39,102 nt of DNA from the NCBI GenBank assembly GCA_004114245.1, contig QZWS01000022.1, positions 1 through 39,102 of the forward strand. The letters run 5' to 3'. The DNA is from Zoopage sp. CT-All (taxonomy: Eukaryota; Zoopagomycota; Zoopagomycetes; Zoopagales; Zoopagaceae). A model generated the notes under the pieces. The model did no database searches and was not told the origin of the DNA. It worked only from the letters and a program-made list of their open reading frames with translations. Positions 1-8,428 of this stretch are shown here, piece by piece. Within the stretch, counting starts at the first letter, position 1. Every line of letters begins with the position of its first letter. The translations under genes and the position numbers were made by a program.

Positions 1-139
1 GCGAAGTGTTTGGCGAGCGGAGAGCGCGTGCCACGGCGCTGAAGGTCTCGTGGGAGACGAGGCACTGCGGGCCGGCCTCGTAGACGAGCATGGCCAGGGA
101 CGGGACCACGCCCGAGGAGGATGACGACGGACCCGACAT
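1..139 (-). CDS. 5' end of an unidentified gene (runs off left edge)
   Basis: An ATG on the minus strand at 137-139 opens a frame that stays open to the window edge, giving 46 codons. It begins with a Ser-rich stretch (MSGPSSSSSG) followed by a more ordinary sequence (AMLVYEAG, then CLVSHETF). Codons end mostly in G or C, as in the confident genes nearby. The upstream sequence (140 onward) is rich in short simple repeats and reads as leader or promoter. I do not recognise the family from so short a piece. It could also be chance open frame in GC-rich DNA. Confidence 0.4.
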   Translation of the reverse strand, partial: MSGPSSSSSGVVPSLAMLVYEAGPQCLVSHETFSAVARALRSPNTS

Positions 140-680
140 GGCAGCGACGGGGATGGGGATGTCGACGGGAGCGGAAGCGGAGAACCGACCTCGCGCCAGG
201 AGGAATGCGTGATGGGGCGAAACGAATGCGGCACGGCGCGGGCGAGAACGGCGGCGACGGCGACGGCGACAGCGATCGGCCGAGGATGGCCAGGCGGGAT
301 TTCGTGGGTGTCGGTTGCGCGGCTGAAAATCCGCGGTCCGGTCTTGTCGACAAACAGTCGAGCAGAAGCCAAGAGAGCCGTGGAGAGCCGTGGTGAGCCG
401 TGGTGGTGAGTAGTAGTGGGCAGCGCCGGAGAGTAGCACCGGAGAGTCAGCAAAGCAATGGAACGCATGCTGAACAGGCTTGCGTCGTCCTATGGCCCAG
501 TCAGCTGACACCTCAGAGAGCGTAGTGAAATCCTGCAACGGCAAGGCCAAGAATAGCTCCCTGCTCTGTTCCTGTTACAATTGCGCTAATGTGCAATTCT
601 TAATGTGGACAGATCCAATATACACATCAACAACTTTTGAGATCCTGTGCAACAATGAATGCATTGAACTGTATCATTCA
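140..680. other. Intergenic, simple-repeat-rich
   Basis: About 540 bp between the presumed start of the left-edge gene and the stop of the secreted-protein gene. The left half is GC-rich and holds GGCGAC-type triplet runs near 250-275 and a 10-bp tandem repeat at 371-410. The right half (about 520-680) is AT-richer and probably 3' UTR of the secreted-protein gene. Open frames here lack coding character. I see no RNA gene. Confidence 0.5.
371..410. repeat. 10-bp tandem repeat, three to four copies
   Basis: The unit is approximately TGGWGAGCCG, seen as AAGAGAGCCG, TGGAGAGCCG, TGGTGAGCCG and then a degenerate TGGTGGTGAG. It lies in the presumed upstream region of the left-edge gene and encodes nothing obvious. 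Confidence 0.7.
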
Positions 681-2118
681 TTATTGCAGCCAGAGACTCA
701 AATTTTTATCTAGAGCCTGGCGATCAACTTTGTGAGAACTGGACGCCCCGAGCAGTTGAATAACTTCCTCATAGACCTCCTTTGTGATGTGAACAAGAAG
801 GCGGTTGTTACGGAGTACGATTATCATTTTTTTGGCTGCTGAATATAATTCACCCCCGATTAGAATGCGGAGTAGCCATGATAGCGTGGTCCAACTCAAA
901 ACTCCATGTTCTGAGGTAACCGGGACATACTGCGAATCTGGGGACGAGGGTGCGTATATAAATTTCTCTGTTTCGGATGCGACTTTGATAAAGGATTCAA
1001 ATAAGTTCCAGACAGCAAATTTCGAGCGCCAAAATGTACACATCAGCCATACTAAATCTTCAACGTTAAAGCCGATGATGTTCATGATTGCTTGGATAGC
1101 TTCTAGAGTTGGCCTCCAGCGCGATGCGTTGTCGAGCTTATTTGGTTCATTGATCATTGAGGCCAGGCTAGTAACTAGTGCAAAGATGCTTGGAGGCTGG
1201 GTGAGGTAGTTTGCAAAGCCCTAATTGGAAATTAAACGGCTTATAATCGGCTGCGAGTGGTTCTGCTTTTCGCTCACGCGAAACCTTGATCAAAGGTTTG
1301 ATCTTGTTTGCCTTGTAGTTAGCCGATATTGTGTTTACTAGTGCCTGTACCTGAAGAATGATTGTCTGGAAGAGTGCCTGATCTATTGATAGTTTGCGGT
1401 CGGGCTTGATCAGTGGATCAAGTTCTGCATAGACAACTGCGCCTAGCATCGAAAGTAAATCGCGGTAAGAGTAGCGAATGATAGCAGCATGTGGACTATT
1501 GCGAATGTAAAAGAATGTAAACCAATTTAGGAAACCATCGTTGATCCACGAAGAATCAATCCCGAGGCCATTTTGGAATACTGCTGCATTCTCCGTGATA
1601 AGTTCGTTAATTTCGTCACACGGTCCGGTTGCATATGCCAGAAGAAGAAGACTGCGCGGGGTAACTGCGATGTCAATATCACCGATTATGTCTTTAGAAA
1701 AGGATGCTGATGCGAGGCGCGCGAGCTTTTTTGCTTGGTAAGGTGTGGAATGCAGGACAAGAACACCAGCAGCATCAATGATGCTATCAAGGGGGATTTT
1801 TCCCTTATCGCCCATATAGCTCCTTGTTGCGGCAAGTATCTTAGTTTTTTCATCGCCATGTGCTGGTATCTGCACACTAAGATAGTCGAGGATGGACAAT
1901 ACCCTCTTGCCAAACTGAGTATTGAAGAACTGCTCCTCATGCAGTTTGGTGGCAGCATGGGCATGGACAAGGCTTGAAGCCCTTTCCCTTTTAAGAGAAT
2001 CTAAGTGTTTGTTGCCTCGGATCTTGGTACCAGGCGCACCACGCAAACCACGCGACCCATGGATGCTAGGGGCAAATACCGCAAGAGCGGCAAGGACGAG
2101 GAGAGGCAGAGATCGCAT
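681..2118 (-). CDS. Secreted protein of unknown function, 457 aa, two exons
   Basis: Exon 1 is 2118-1285 and exon 2 is 1220-681. The intron 1221-1284 (64 nt) is phase 0 with donor AAG|GTTTCG and acceptor AATTAG|GGC. Splicing joins two frames that otherwise end separately, and the result is divisible by three. The start at 2118 gives a clear signal peptide (basic MRSLP, then LLVLAALAVFAPSIHG). The mature part is rich in Leu, Ile and Ala with no long membrane segment beyond short hydrophobic helices. No family motif was recognised. An in-frame non-ATG extension to 2229 exists but would bury the signal peptide. A role in the cell wall or extracellular space is inference from the signal peptide only. 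Confidence 0.65.
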
Positions 2119-2538
2119 AATTCGTAAGCGTAGAGGTGATTTTGCTTGGGTTGAGGGGAGGCCAAGCACTGGAGAAAAAAAGCATCGCCACGTGGGCAGA
2201 TGAAAGACCCCAGGTCCAGCGGCAACCAAGACGTGTTAATCAAGTGATTAGTGGCCAGCATTGACACACACCTGGCATGCCTGTTCAACCAGCGCCTGAG
2301 GGAAGGCAAAATCTGGCGCATCCAACCAATTCCAAAGCGGAACAGTATCCACGGAGACATCGCCAAGCTTATGCATGAGAGGTGGTCAATGGCAAGTGCT
2401 TGAGGTTGAAGGGTGAGTGTGTTGTCAGCGGCAGTGGCAGGCATGCGATGCAGAATCACCAGCACTGCATATCTCGATTACGCAAGTCAGTTTTTGTGAA
2501 AAAAGTCCGCATTCGTCTCACACGCAGCCCTATCAACC
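2119..2538. promoter_or_regulatory. Divergent intergenic region
   Basis: 420 bp separate the divergent starts of the secreted-protein gene (2118, minus) and the aminotransferase (2539, plus). A minus-strand frame crosses it (to 2465), but its predicted protein has no recognisable domain and overlaps the signal-peptide exon in another frame, so I treat it as non-coding. No sharp TATA box was seen. Confidence 0.45.
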
Positions 2539-3834
2539 ATGAGTAATCACGCTGCCGCTAACGGCGCCACCAAGCCCATGCCCCAGACGCCCAAGCCGGT
2601 GTGGGACGAGGAGACGCAGCAGTTTCACGGCGGACAGGACTGGGCGCAGTGCGGCGATGTGTTCGTCGAGGATTTCTCAGTGACCACCAACGCGCTCGGC
2701 ACGCCAGAAACCGCGCTCAATGCCGCACGCGAGTCTGTAACCCATTTCTACCTGAACTGTGCTCGCGATGCTTATCTTGTTTGGCCGCGTAGTTATCGAC
2801 CTGCCATCATTATCCGCCGGCGAACCAAGAGCCAGCACTGTCGTCGCTTGCTCGCTTCCTTTGGCCCGAAGAGGCGTCTTTCGCGGAAAACAGGCAGCGT
2901 CTGATATTGGGAAATGGAGCGAGCGAGATGATTGATCTAGTCATTCGGCTCACCAAGGAAGGGCCATTCCAGCCCGGACCATTCGATATCCAGGTGTGTA
3001 GGCTAGTGCCCTCTCTTCTCTCCTAAATTAATACGGCCTGTCGTCCAGTACAAAGAGTACGAAAGGGCGGCGATCTCCAATGGACGCAGTGTGATGTCTG
3101 GTGCTTGTCTTCCCTACCAAGGCCCGGCATCGACCACGCCTCCAGCCATCCTCAGCATTGTCAACGCGTGCAACCCCACCGGCGACTACCTCTCCCTGAA
3201 CCAACTCAAGGCCTGGATCATGCATCACGCCAAGGGCGGCACCACTGTGATAGTGGACGAATCGATGCAGCCCTGGCTCGGACCTGCATTCCGCCACGAT
3301 TCGGCCGTGAGCATTGCTGGTGATTTTCTCCGCAACTTTGGCATCCATATCTACGTCATTCACAGCTGGACCAAGCTGTGGTCGTGCACTGGGCTGCGCC
3401 TGGGCTCGGTCGTATGTCCGTCGGCAATGCACGCCAAGCGCTTGCGTGCCGCCCAGGTGCCGTGGTCCGTCAACACCCCCGCGCTGGCCTTCCTTGACGC
3501 CGTCGTACGTGATGAGGCATACTTGGCTGAGACATGGAAGGTCACTCCTGAGTGGCGTGTGCATCTTTGCTTGGAGCTGATGCGCGTCAATTCGATTGTG
3601 ACACCTAACCAACCCTGGGTGCTTCACGGCAAACCGTTCCTTTCCTGGGTATGGGTTGAGCTAGGAGACGAGGCTTTGGCGGGTAGGATGATTGCGGCTG
3701 CGCGTGCTGCCGGAGTCCCAGTGCGCTGGGGCCGCGAAGGCTACAATCGGCCGTCATTTGTGCGTGTCGCTGTGCGGGAGCCGTCCAAGGTTGCTGTGCT
3801 GACCAAAGCTTGGTGCTCTCTGGCTTCTAACTAG
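2539..3834 (+). CDS. Class I/II PLP-dependent aminotransferase (CobD/histidinol-phosphate type), 394 aa
   Basis: Exons 2539-2736, 2793-2993 and 3049-3834. Both introns (2737-2792, 56 nt; 2994-3048, 55 nt) are phase 0, and splicing restores a continuous fold-type I sequence. Visible motifs in order: the early HHYPPAN loop, LILGNGASE (phosphate-binding region), NACNPTG near residue 172, the pyridine-N-binding Asp in VDES near 203, and the Schiff-base Lys in HSWTKLW near 242 followed by GLRLG. The SxTK..GLRLG layout is closest to threonine-phosphate decarboxylase and histidinol-phosphate aminotransferase relatives. Fungi do not make cobalamin, so a CobD reaction is unlikely; the substrate cannot be told from sequence. 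Length is normal for the family. Confidence 0.88.
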
Positions 3835-3935
3835 AGTGCGATAGGGTGGAACGTAAGACTATTAATATGTGTTGAAAGGTCTGAGGTTGTCGACGCTGCC
3901 ACAGCACAATTAACAGTCACCACCCTGCTCCCGTC

Positions 3936-4835
3936 ATGTCCAATGTCGAACAACAAACCGCCGATCCCCGCCTCCATTTCGTCTCCCTAGGGTAATCTCT
4001 ATGAATGAAGCATGCATTTGGTTCTTAATAACTCTTAGAGGACTCCCATTTTTGCTCAAGTGGCCGGAGAATGAGGGAGACTACCGTCAGCATCCTGGGT
4101 TCAAAGCTCTTGCCGCTTCGTTCACACCGTCACAACCGTCACTATATTATCCTACACACGCGCATGGAGGAGATTTTTATGCTTCAGGATACGGTGGAGT
4201 GCATTGGGAGCCGCCGACGCGCCCAGGGTCGCCATTCACTCCCAACGTCCCCCAGCCTCCTGCAGCACCAACGCCGGCCCCGGCCCCAGCCGATCCGGAA
4301 GCCATTGCACGGCGCAATGCCCGCCTAGCGGAAGATTTCTGGGCATTAGGAAAAATTCTATTTGTTGCATGGCTGTTTAGCCAGGGCGGCGACTGGTACC
4401 GGATCCTGACGATGAACCTCACGGGGCTGGCCCTGTTTTTGTGCGTCGACCTCTCACAGGCTGATGCCCATGCCGCTGCCCATGCTGATGCCATTATCTA
4501 GATGGCAGACGGGCAGGCTGCAGTGGCTGATAGATATGTTAGGCCATGCGATGCCCGCCGCACAGCCACCGGCACCCAATCCAGAGCCAGCGGATGGTGA
4601 GCGCGACCCGCTGCTTGCCGCAGAGCAGGCTGTTGCAGCCAATGCCGACATTCCCCCGCAGCCAGTCCGACACGAGTCTCCAGTGGCGGTGGCATGGAAG
4701 GCAACCAAGATGTTTGCCACATCGCTCTTTGTACCGGATGCTGGGATCGGGGCAGAAGAGTTGGCAGCTGCGGAGATTGCCGCGGCCGCGGAAGCTGAGG
4801 AGGATGATCAGGGCGGAGGTGCATTTGTATTCTAG
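3936..4835 (+). CDS. Herp-like ER membrane protein, 263 aa, three exons
   Basis: Exons 3936-3991, 4039-4440 and 4502-4835. Introns are 3992-4038 (47 nt, phase 2) and 4441-4501 (61 nt, donor GTGCGT, phase 2); the total is divisible by three. The middle is Pro/Ala-rich. It is followed by two adjoining hydrophobic segments (ILFVAWLFSQGG, then LTGLALFLW) and the splice-restored junction FLWQTGRL, which resembles the FLYQTG region of Herp (HERPUD), an ER membrane component of ERAD ligase complexes. The tail is acidic and Ala-rich. The N-terminal ubiquitin-like domain of animal Herp is not apparent. The Herp assignment rests on the membrane block alone and is tentative. Confidence 0.6.
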
Positions 4836-5061
4836 CGCTGCGTGTTATTCGTGCTGATGAATGTGCGACTGTTGTCCTTGTGATGACGTGGCAGGGGCAA
4901 CATATTCGCCGACTCCTTGCGCCGTCATGCCGAACACTGCTAATGCCGCTAGCAATACACCGTCGATGCTATCTTCTGTCACCTGCTGCCATATCCATGC
5001 TGACTTTGAAAGGGCGTACATTGTAATCGCACCAACACATCGTAGCATAAGTACAACCGCT
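4836..5061. other. Convergent 3' intergenic region
   Basis: 226 bp between the stops of the Herp-like gene and the small membrane-protein gene. Frames crossing it are antisense shadows of the membrane-protein gene. It presumably holds both 3' UTRs. Confidence 0.4.
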
Positions 5062-5484
5062 TCACCGCCTTGCACCGATAAAACACGCCGCAACCATGAT
5101 GGCTGTCCCTGCGGCATCCAACCACATCCACTGCGTAAACATGGGCTTGACCTTGAGATAGTAGTAATTGAACCCAAAAAAGGGCACAAGCGCTGCTCCA
5201 AATGCACGGTAGAATCCTGGCCCGAGAGATGAGGCCGACGCGAGCGTCACGGCATTGAGAACCGCCTGAGCGCCAAAGCACTGCATGGTGAGGATGTGGA
5301 GGGAATCAAAGTGCGGTCGCTGCGGCTGGGGCTGGTCGGGGATAGAGCGGATGCCCAGGCGAAGGACATGGCGCGGGAAGAGCAGAGCCCAGGAGCCGAG
5401 GCCGCCAAAGACGAGCGCAAGCACGCATTGGGTCGAGGGCGCAGGCAGCATGCTTGGGAACCGTTGCGTCATCGATTTACCCAT
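5062..5484 (-). CDS. Small multi-pass membrane protein, 140 aa
   Basis: Single exon from ATG at 5484 to the stop at 5062. Four hydrophobic segments are visible: CVLALVFGGLGSWALLF, a helix around AQAVLNAVTLASA, one around AFGAALVPFFGFNYYY, and a C-terminal one around GTAIMVAACFIG. It ends in a basic ARR. The size and four-helix layout match conserved short fungal membrane proteins of unknown function; I cannot name the family. It is divergent from the F-box-like gene, with 76 bp between start codons, and convergent with the Herp-like gene. Confidence 0.65.
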   Translation of the reverse strand: MGKSMTQRFPSMLPAPSTQCVLALVFGGLGSWALLFPRHVLRLGIRSIPDQPQPQRPHFDSLHILTMQCFGAQAVLNAVTLASASSLGPGFYRAFGAALVPFFGFNYYYLKVKPMFTQWMWLDAAGTAIMVAACFIGARR

Positions 5485-5560
5485 CCTTCAGCTGAAGCCT
5501 CCATCCTCCCCGGCGCCCCTTGTACTTTAGCTTCCGCATTTGCTGCAAGTCACCGCCAGT

Positions 5561-6391
5561 ATGCAGGAGAAATGCTATGAATCCTCGGGGATCAGCGCGC
5601 TTGTGGATCACGGGCTGCTGGATCCCATCCTGTGCTACCTCACTCCATCCACCATCTTCCCACTCCTAACAGTATCCCGGGCATTTCATTCCGTCGCAGC
5701 ATACCAGATCACGCGCCGCATCTTTGTTAGCGCGATTAACATGCCGGTGACACTGAGCAGCAGTCCTCGAAAGATGTTGAATGTGTTATCGCGGTGTCAG
5801 GACGAAAGCTGTGTCACCGCACCAGTCGAAGCGTTGTACCTGCACATCACTATTGATCGATTCGGCAATGGCGCGATAAACAGCAGAGATGCCGAAGGCA
5901 CAATAAACCTCATCATCAATCTTATCTTGGCCACCCGTCGCACCCTTCGATACTTGGAAATATCCGTGCAGAATCTCGTCTCCGACTCGCCTCTCCCCAT
6001 AGGACAGCCTCCATTGCTGATCCCGTTTGGCAGCCTCCATGGTGCGGTCATGTTCAAATACCTGCACCGGTGGCTAGTGCTTGACCGCAGCCGAGACGAA
6101 CCAAAGCCTCTCGGCGTTGTATTTGGCGCGCTGCAGTGCATTCGGCTAGCAAGCGATGACTCTGTGGACCTCGACGCATGGCTGCTGGACATGCAGTTCA
6201 CAGCCATTACTGCCGCTGCATATAACACTGCAATGCCTGCACTATGCGTGCTTGATGTGCGGTCGCTTGGAGCACCAAGGTTTATCCAAAGATGTTGGGA
6301 TCCGCCAGATTGGTGCACAGCCGATGCAATCGCTGCTCGGCTGGGCCTTGGCGATGGTGATCGGTGGACTCGTGTCAGGGTGTTGCTGTAG
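5561..6391 (+). CDS. F-box-like protein, 276 aa
   Basis: Single exon. The frame is open from 5540 through a TTG, but the first ATG is 5561. Residues about 12-50 (LLDPILCYLT, then FPLLTVSRAFHSVA) fit the F-box pattern of a short helix, a Leu/Pro stretch and an LxxVSRxF helix, which in other proteins binds Skp1 in SCF ubiquitin ligases. The rest has no clear LRR or WD repeat, though the Leu-rich spacing suggests a degenerate LRR-like fold. Such proteins are very common and diverse in fungi. Function and target are unknown, and the F-box is called from pattern only. Confidence 0.6.
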   Translation: MQEKCYESSGISALVDHGLLDPILCYLTPSTIFPLLTVSRAFHSVAAYQITRRIFVSAINMPVTLSSSPRKMLNVLSRCQDESCVTAPVEALYLHITIDRFGNGAINSRDAEGTINLIINLILATRRTLRYLEISVQNLVSDSPLPIGQPPLLIPFGSLHGAVMFKYLHRWLVLDRSRDEPKPLGVVFGALQCIRLASDDSVDLDAWLLDMQFTAITAAAYNTAMPALCVLDVRSLGAPRFIQRCWDPPDWCTADAIAARLGLGDGDRWTRVRVLL

Positions 6392-6437
6392 TTAACCTGC
6401 ATTACCGTATTTTATTCGGAAAACGTTTCCCACCGCC

Positions 6438-8399
6438 ATGACCCTTCTGACGGACCTCCTTGATGGCGCCGCTGACTCGCCCGCCGTCACGTCCTCGCTC
6501 GCCTCGCTGTCCGACACCGACGACAGCTCCACCAGCCCTGCCACCGCTCTACGCGCGTCCAAGCCCCCGCGGGTGGGATTCTGCGTCGAGTGTGCCGATC
6601 AGCCTGCGACGCGCCACTGCCTAGTCTGCTCGGAGGAGTTCTGCGACGTGTGCTGCGCGATGCTGCACCGCACCGGATCCCGGCGCATGCATTCCATAGA
6701 CGAGGTAGGAGGCGAGGACGTGGAGATGCTAGCATCGCAGCGCAGCATGGAGAATCTGCGTCGCAAGGGCTACGCGTTGCTGGCCGGAGGCGCCAACACC
6801 CTGAGTGCTGCCACGTCGAGTGTCGCGTCCGCGGCCTCATCCACCATGTCGCTCGACATTGCGGACATTCCCTCTACACTGCCGCTAGTAGACCTGGTCG
6901 ATGCCACCGGGATCATCCAGACTGGAGACGTGTCGTTCGGCGACTGGATTAGCGAACGCGCAAACTACATTCCCCTCCGCCTGGAGGCCTCTGAGCGCAA
7001 GCTTTTACGGCTGCTGGAGGCCGCGCTGAACGTGAGCGAATACACAGACAAGGTCGACGTCGTCCTATACGCCAACAAGACGCGCAGGATCGTGCAGCAG
7101 GTCAGAGATATCTGTGCAATCCTCTCCGGGCTCATGGTCGCCTGTGATTACAAGTCCGGGCAGGAGCTGCTGCAAGACCGCGACTTTGCCCAAAACACTG
7201 CCTTTTTTCAGAATATTTTTGAAATTGGACGTCGCCACAAGATTATGAACCCGGAGAAGATGCGCACGGCCTACGGCAAGCTCATGTACATGCTGCAGGA
7301 TACGATGCAGCCTGAGGTTGCCGAGGCACTCGAGTTCTCTTGCGTGCGAGGCATCAAGACTGTGTACTCGCTGTTGAGCACGCGTAAGAATGGCCTGGCG
7401 CTCCTTTCCGACCCATTAATCGCCACCGCCACCCGTGAGGTCATTGCCGACGGAAAGGCGCGTCGTCAAATTCAAGCCGAAATCAAGCAAAAGGAACAGG
7501 CAGTGGAAAAGCTGGCAAAGAAGTATGGCAAGTCGCACCTATCCTTCGGCTCGCCATCAGCCACTGACGACGACCTCGCGGATCTTACCGAGTCGGATGT
7601 GCTCTGGTGTCTGTACAGCATCAGCGATAATCACTCCTACCTGCGCTCGAACCGCGACCCAGTGGACAAGATGATCCGCTACCTAACCACCACCTTCCAT
7701 CCCGATACCGCGAGCGATCGCCGGGAGCTCTCCCTAGCCATCGCCTATGGCAAGGACGGAGCCCGCCTGTCTCACACCCATTCTGCCCAGTACCATTACG
7801 TGCACCAAACGCTCCACCTCTGGCGCGAAATCCAACACGAAATGTTCATGCTCTGGTACCAGGCCGATCAGGACCTACTCAGCCAAGAGTGTGGGTACCG
7901 TCTCAGGGACACCGGGCAGGGATTAAACCGTGTCCAAGCCTGCCCCGGTGTCAGCCGGGAAATTCACCGAATTTTGCACCGAGCCCAAAAGCAATGCGGC
8001 TACTGGATCGGGTCCTCGGTCGTGCATCTGGGCGACAGAAATGTCCCCAACGCGCTGATGTTTATTGATAAGTATAACCAGGTCCCGCGCATCCTCAACC
8101 CCATCGTGCGATGCCTCGAGCAGCTCGACGAGGCCAGCGAAAAGCACCCAGCGCTGCTCAAATACGTGGAGCATGTTCACGGCGGCGTCGATTTGCTTCG
8201 TCGGACCATCCTTGCCGATTTCTTCCGCAGCGCATTCGACGGCAGTGGCGCAGACAACTTCTTCGACGCTGGATCCTGCATCGATGGTCGTCTCACGTCC
8301 GCCTGGAATTGGTGCGCTCAAATGGAGAAGAAGGCCTACTACCCGGTCTTTTTGTTGACTGGCTTTGTCGGGTTTGACGGTGGAAGCTTCACCACGTAA
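6438..8399 (+). CDS. B-box zinc finger plus DUF2009 protein, 653 aa
   Basis: Single exon, ATG in context CCGCCATGA. Residues about 48-87 form a B-box-type zinc site (CVECADQP, CLVCSEEFCDVCC, then LHRTGSRRMHS). The remainder, about residue 160 onward, matches DUF2009, a eukaryote-wide domain of unknown function. Hallmarks near the C-terminus are IRYLTTTFHP, SLAIAYGKDGARLSH, YHYVHQTLHLW and SVVHLGDRNVPNALMFIDKY. The N-terminus is Ser/Thr/Ala-rich and probably disordered. Codon use is strongly GC-ending. The stop is only 29 bp from the convergent DDT-PHD gene. The B-box suggests protein-protein contacts; biochemical activity is unknown. Confidence 0.85.
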   Translation: MTLLTDLLDGAADSPAVTSSLASLSDTDDSSTSPATALRASKPPRVGFCVECADQPATRHCLVCSEEFCDVCCAMLHRTGSRRMHSIDEVGGEDVEMLASQRSMENLRRKGYALLAGGANTLSAATSSVASAASSTMSLDIADIPSTLPLVDLVDATGIIQTGDVSFGDWISERANYIPLRLEASERKLLRLLEAALNVSEYTDKVDVVLYANKTRRIVQQVRDICAILSGLMVACDYKSGQELLQDRDFAQNTAFFQNIFEIGRRHKIMNPEKMRTAYGKLMYMLQDTMQPEVAEALEFSCVRGIKTVYSLLSTRKNGLALLSDPLIATATREVIADGKARRQIQAEIKQKEQAVEKLAKKYGKSHLSFGSPSATDDDLADLTESDVLWCLYSISDNHSYLRSNRDPVDKMIRYLTTTFHPDTASDRRELSLAIAYGKDGARLSHTHSAQYHYVHQTLHLWREIQHEMFMLWYQADQDLLSQECGYRLRDTGQGLNRVQACPGVSREIHRILHRAQKQCGYWIGSSVVHLGDRNVPNALMFIDKYNQVPRILNPIVRCLEQLDEASEKHPALLKYVEHVHGGVDLLRRTILADFFRSAFDGSGADNFFDAGSCIDGRLTSAWNWCAQMEKKAYYPVFLLTGFVGFDGGSFTT

Positions 8400-8428
8400 A
8401 TATACATGCATTAAGCCATGGTGTATTG

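Noticed and set aside
2001-2465. Minus-strand 154-codon frame across the divergent region
   Set aside because: Overlaps the signal-peptide exon in another frame, has Cys/Leu-rich chance composition and no recognisable domain.
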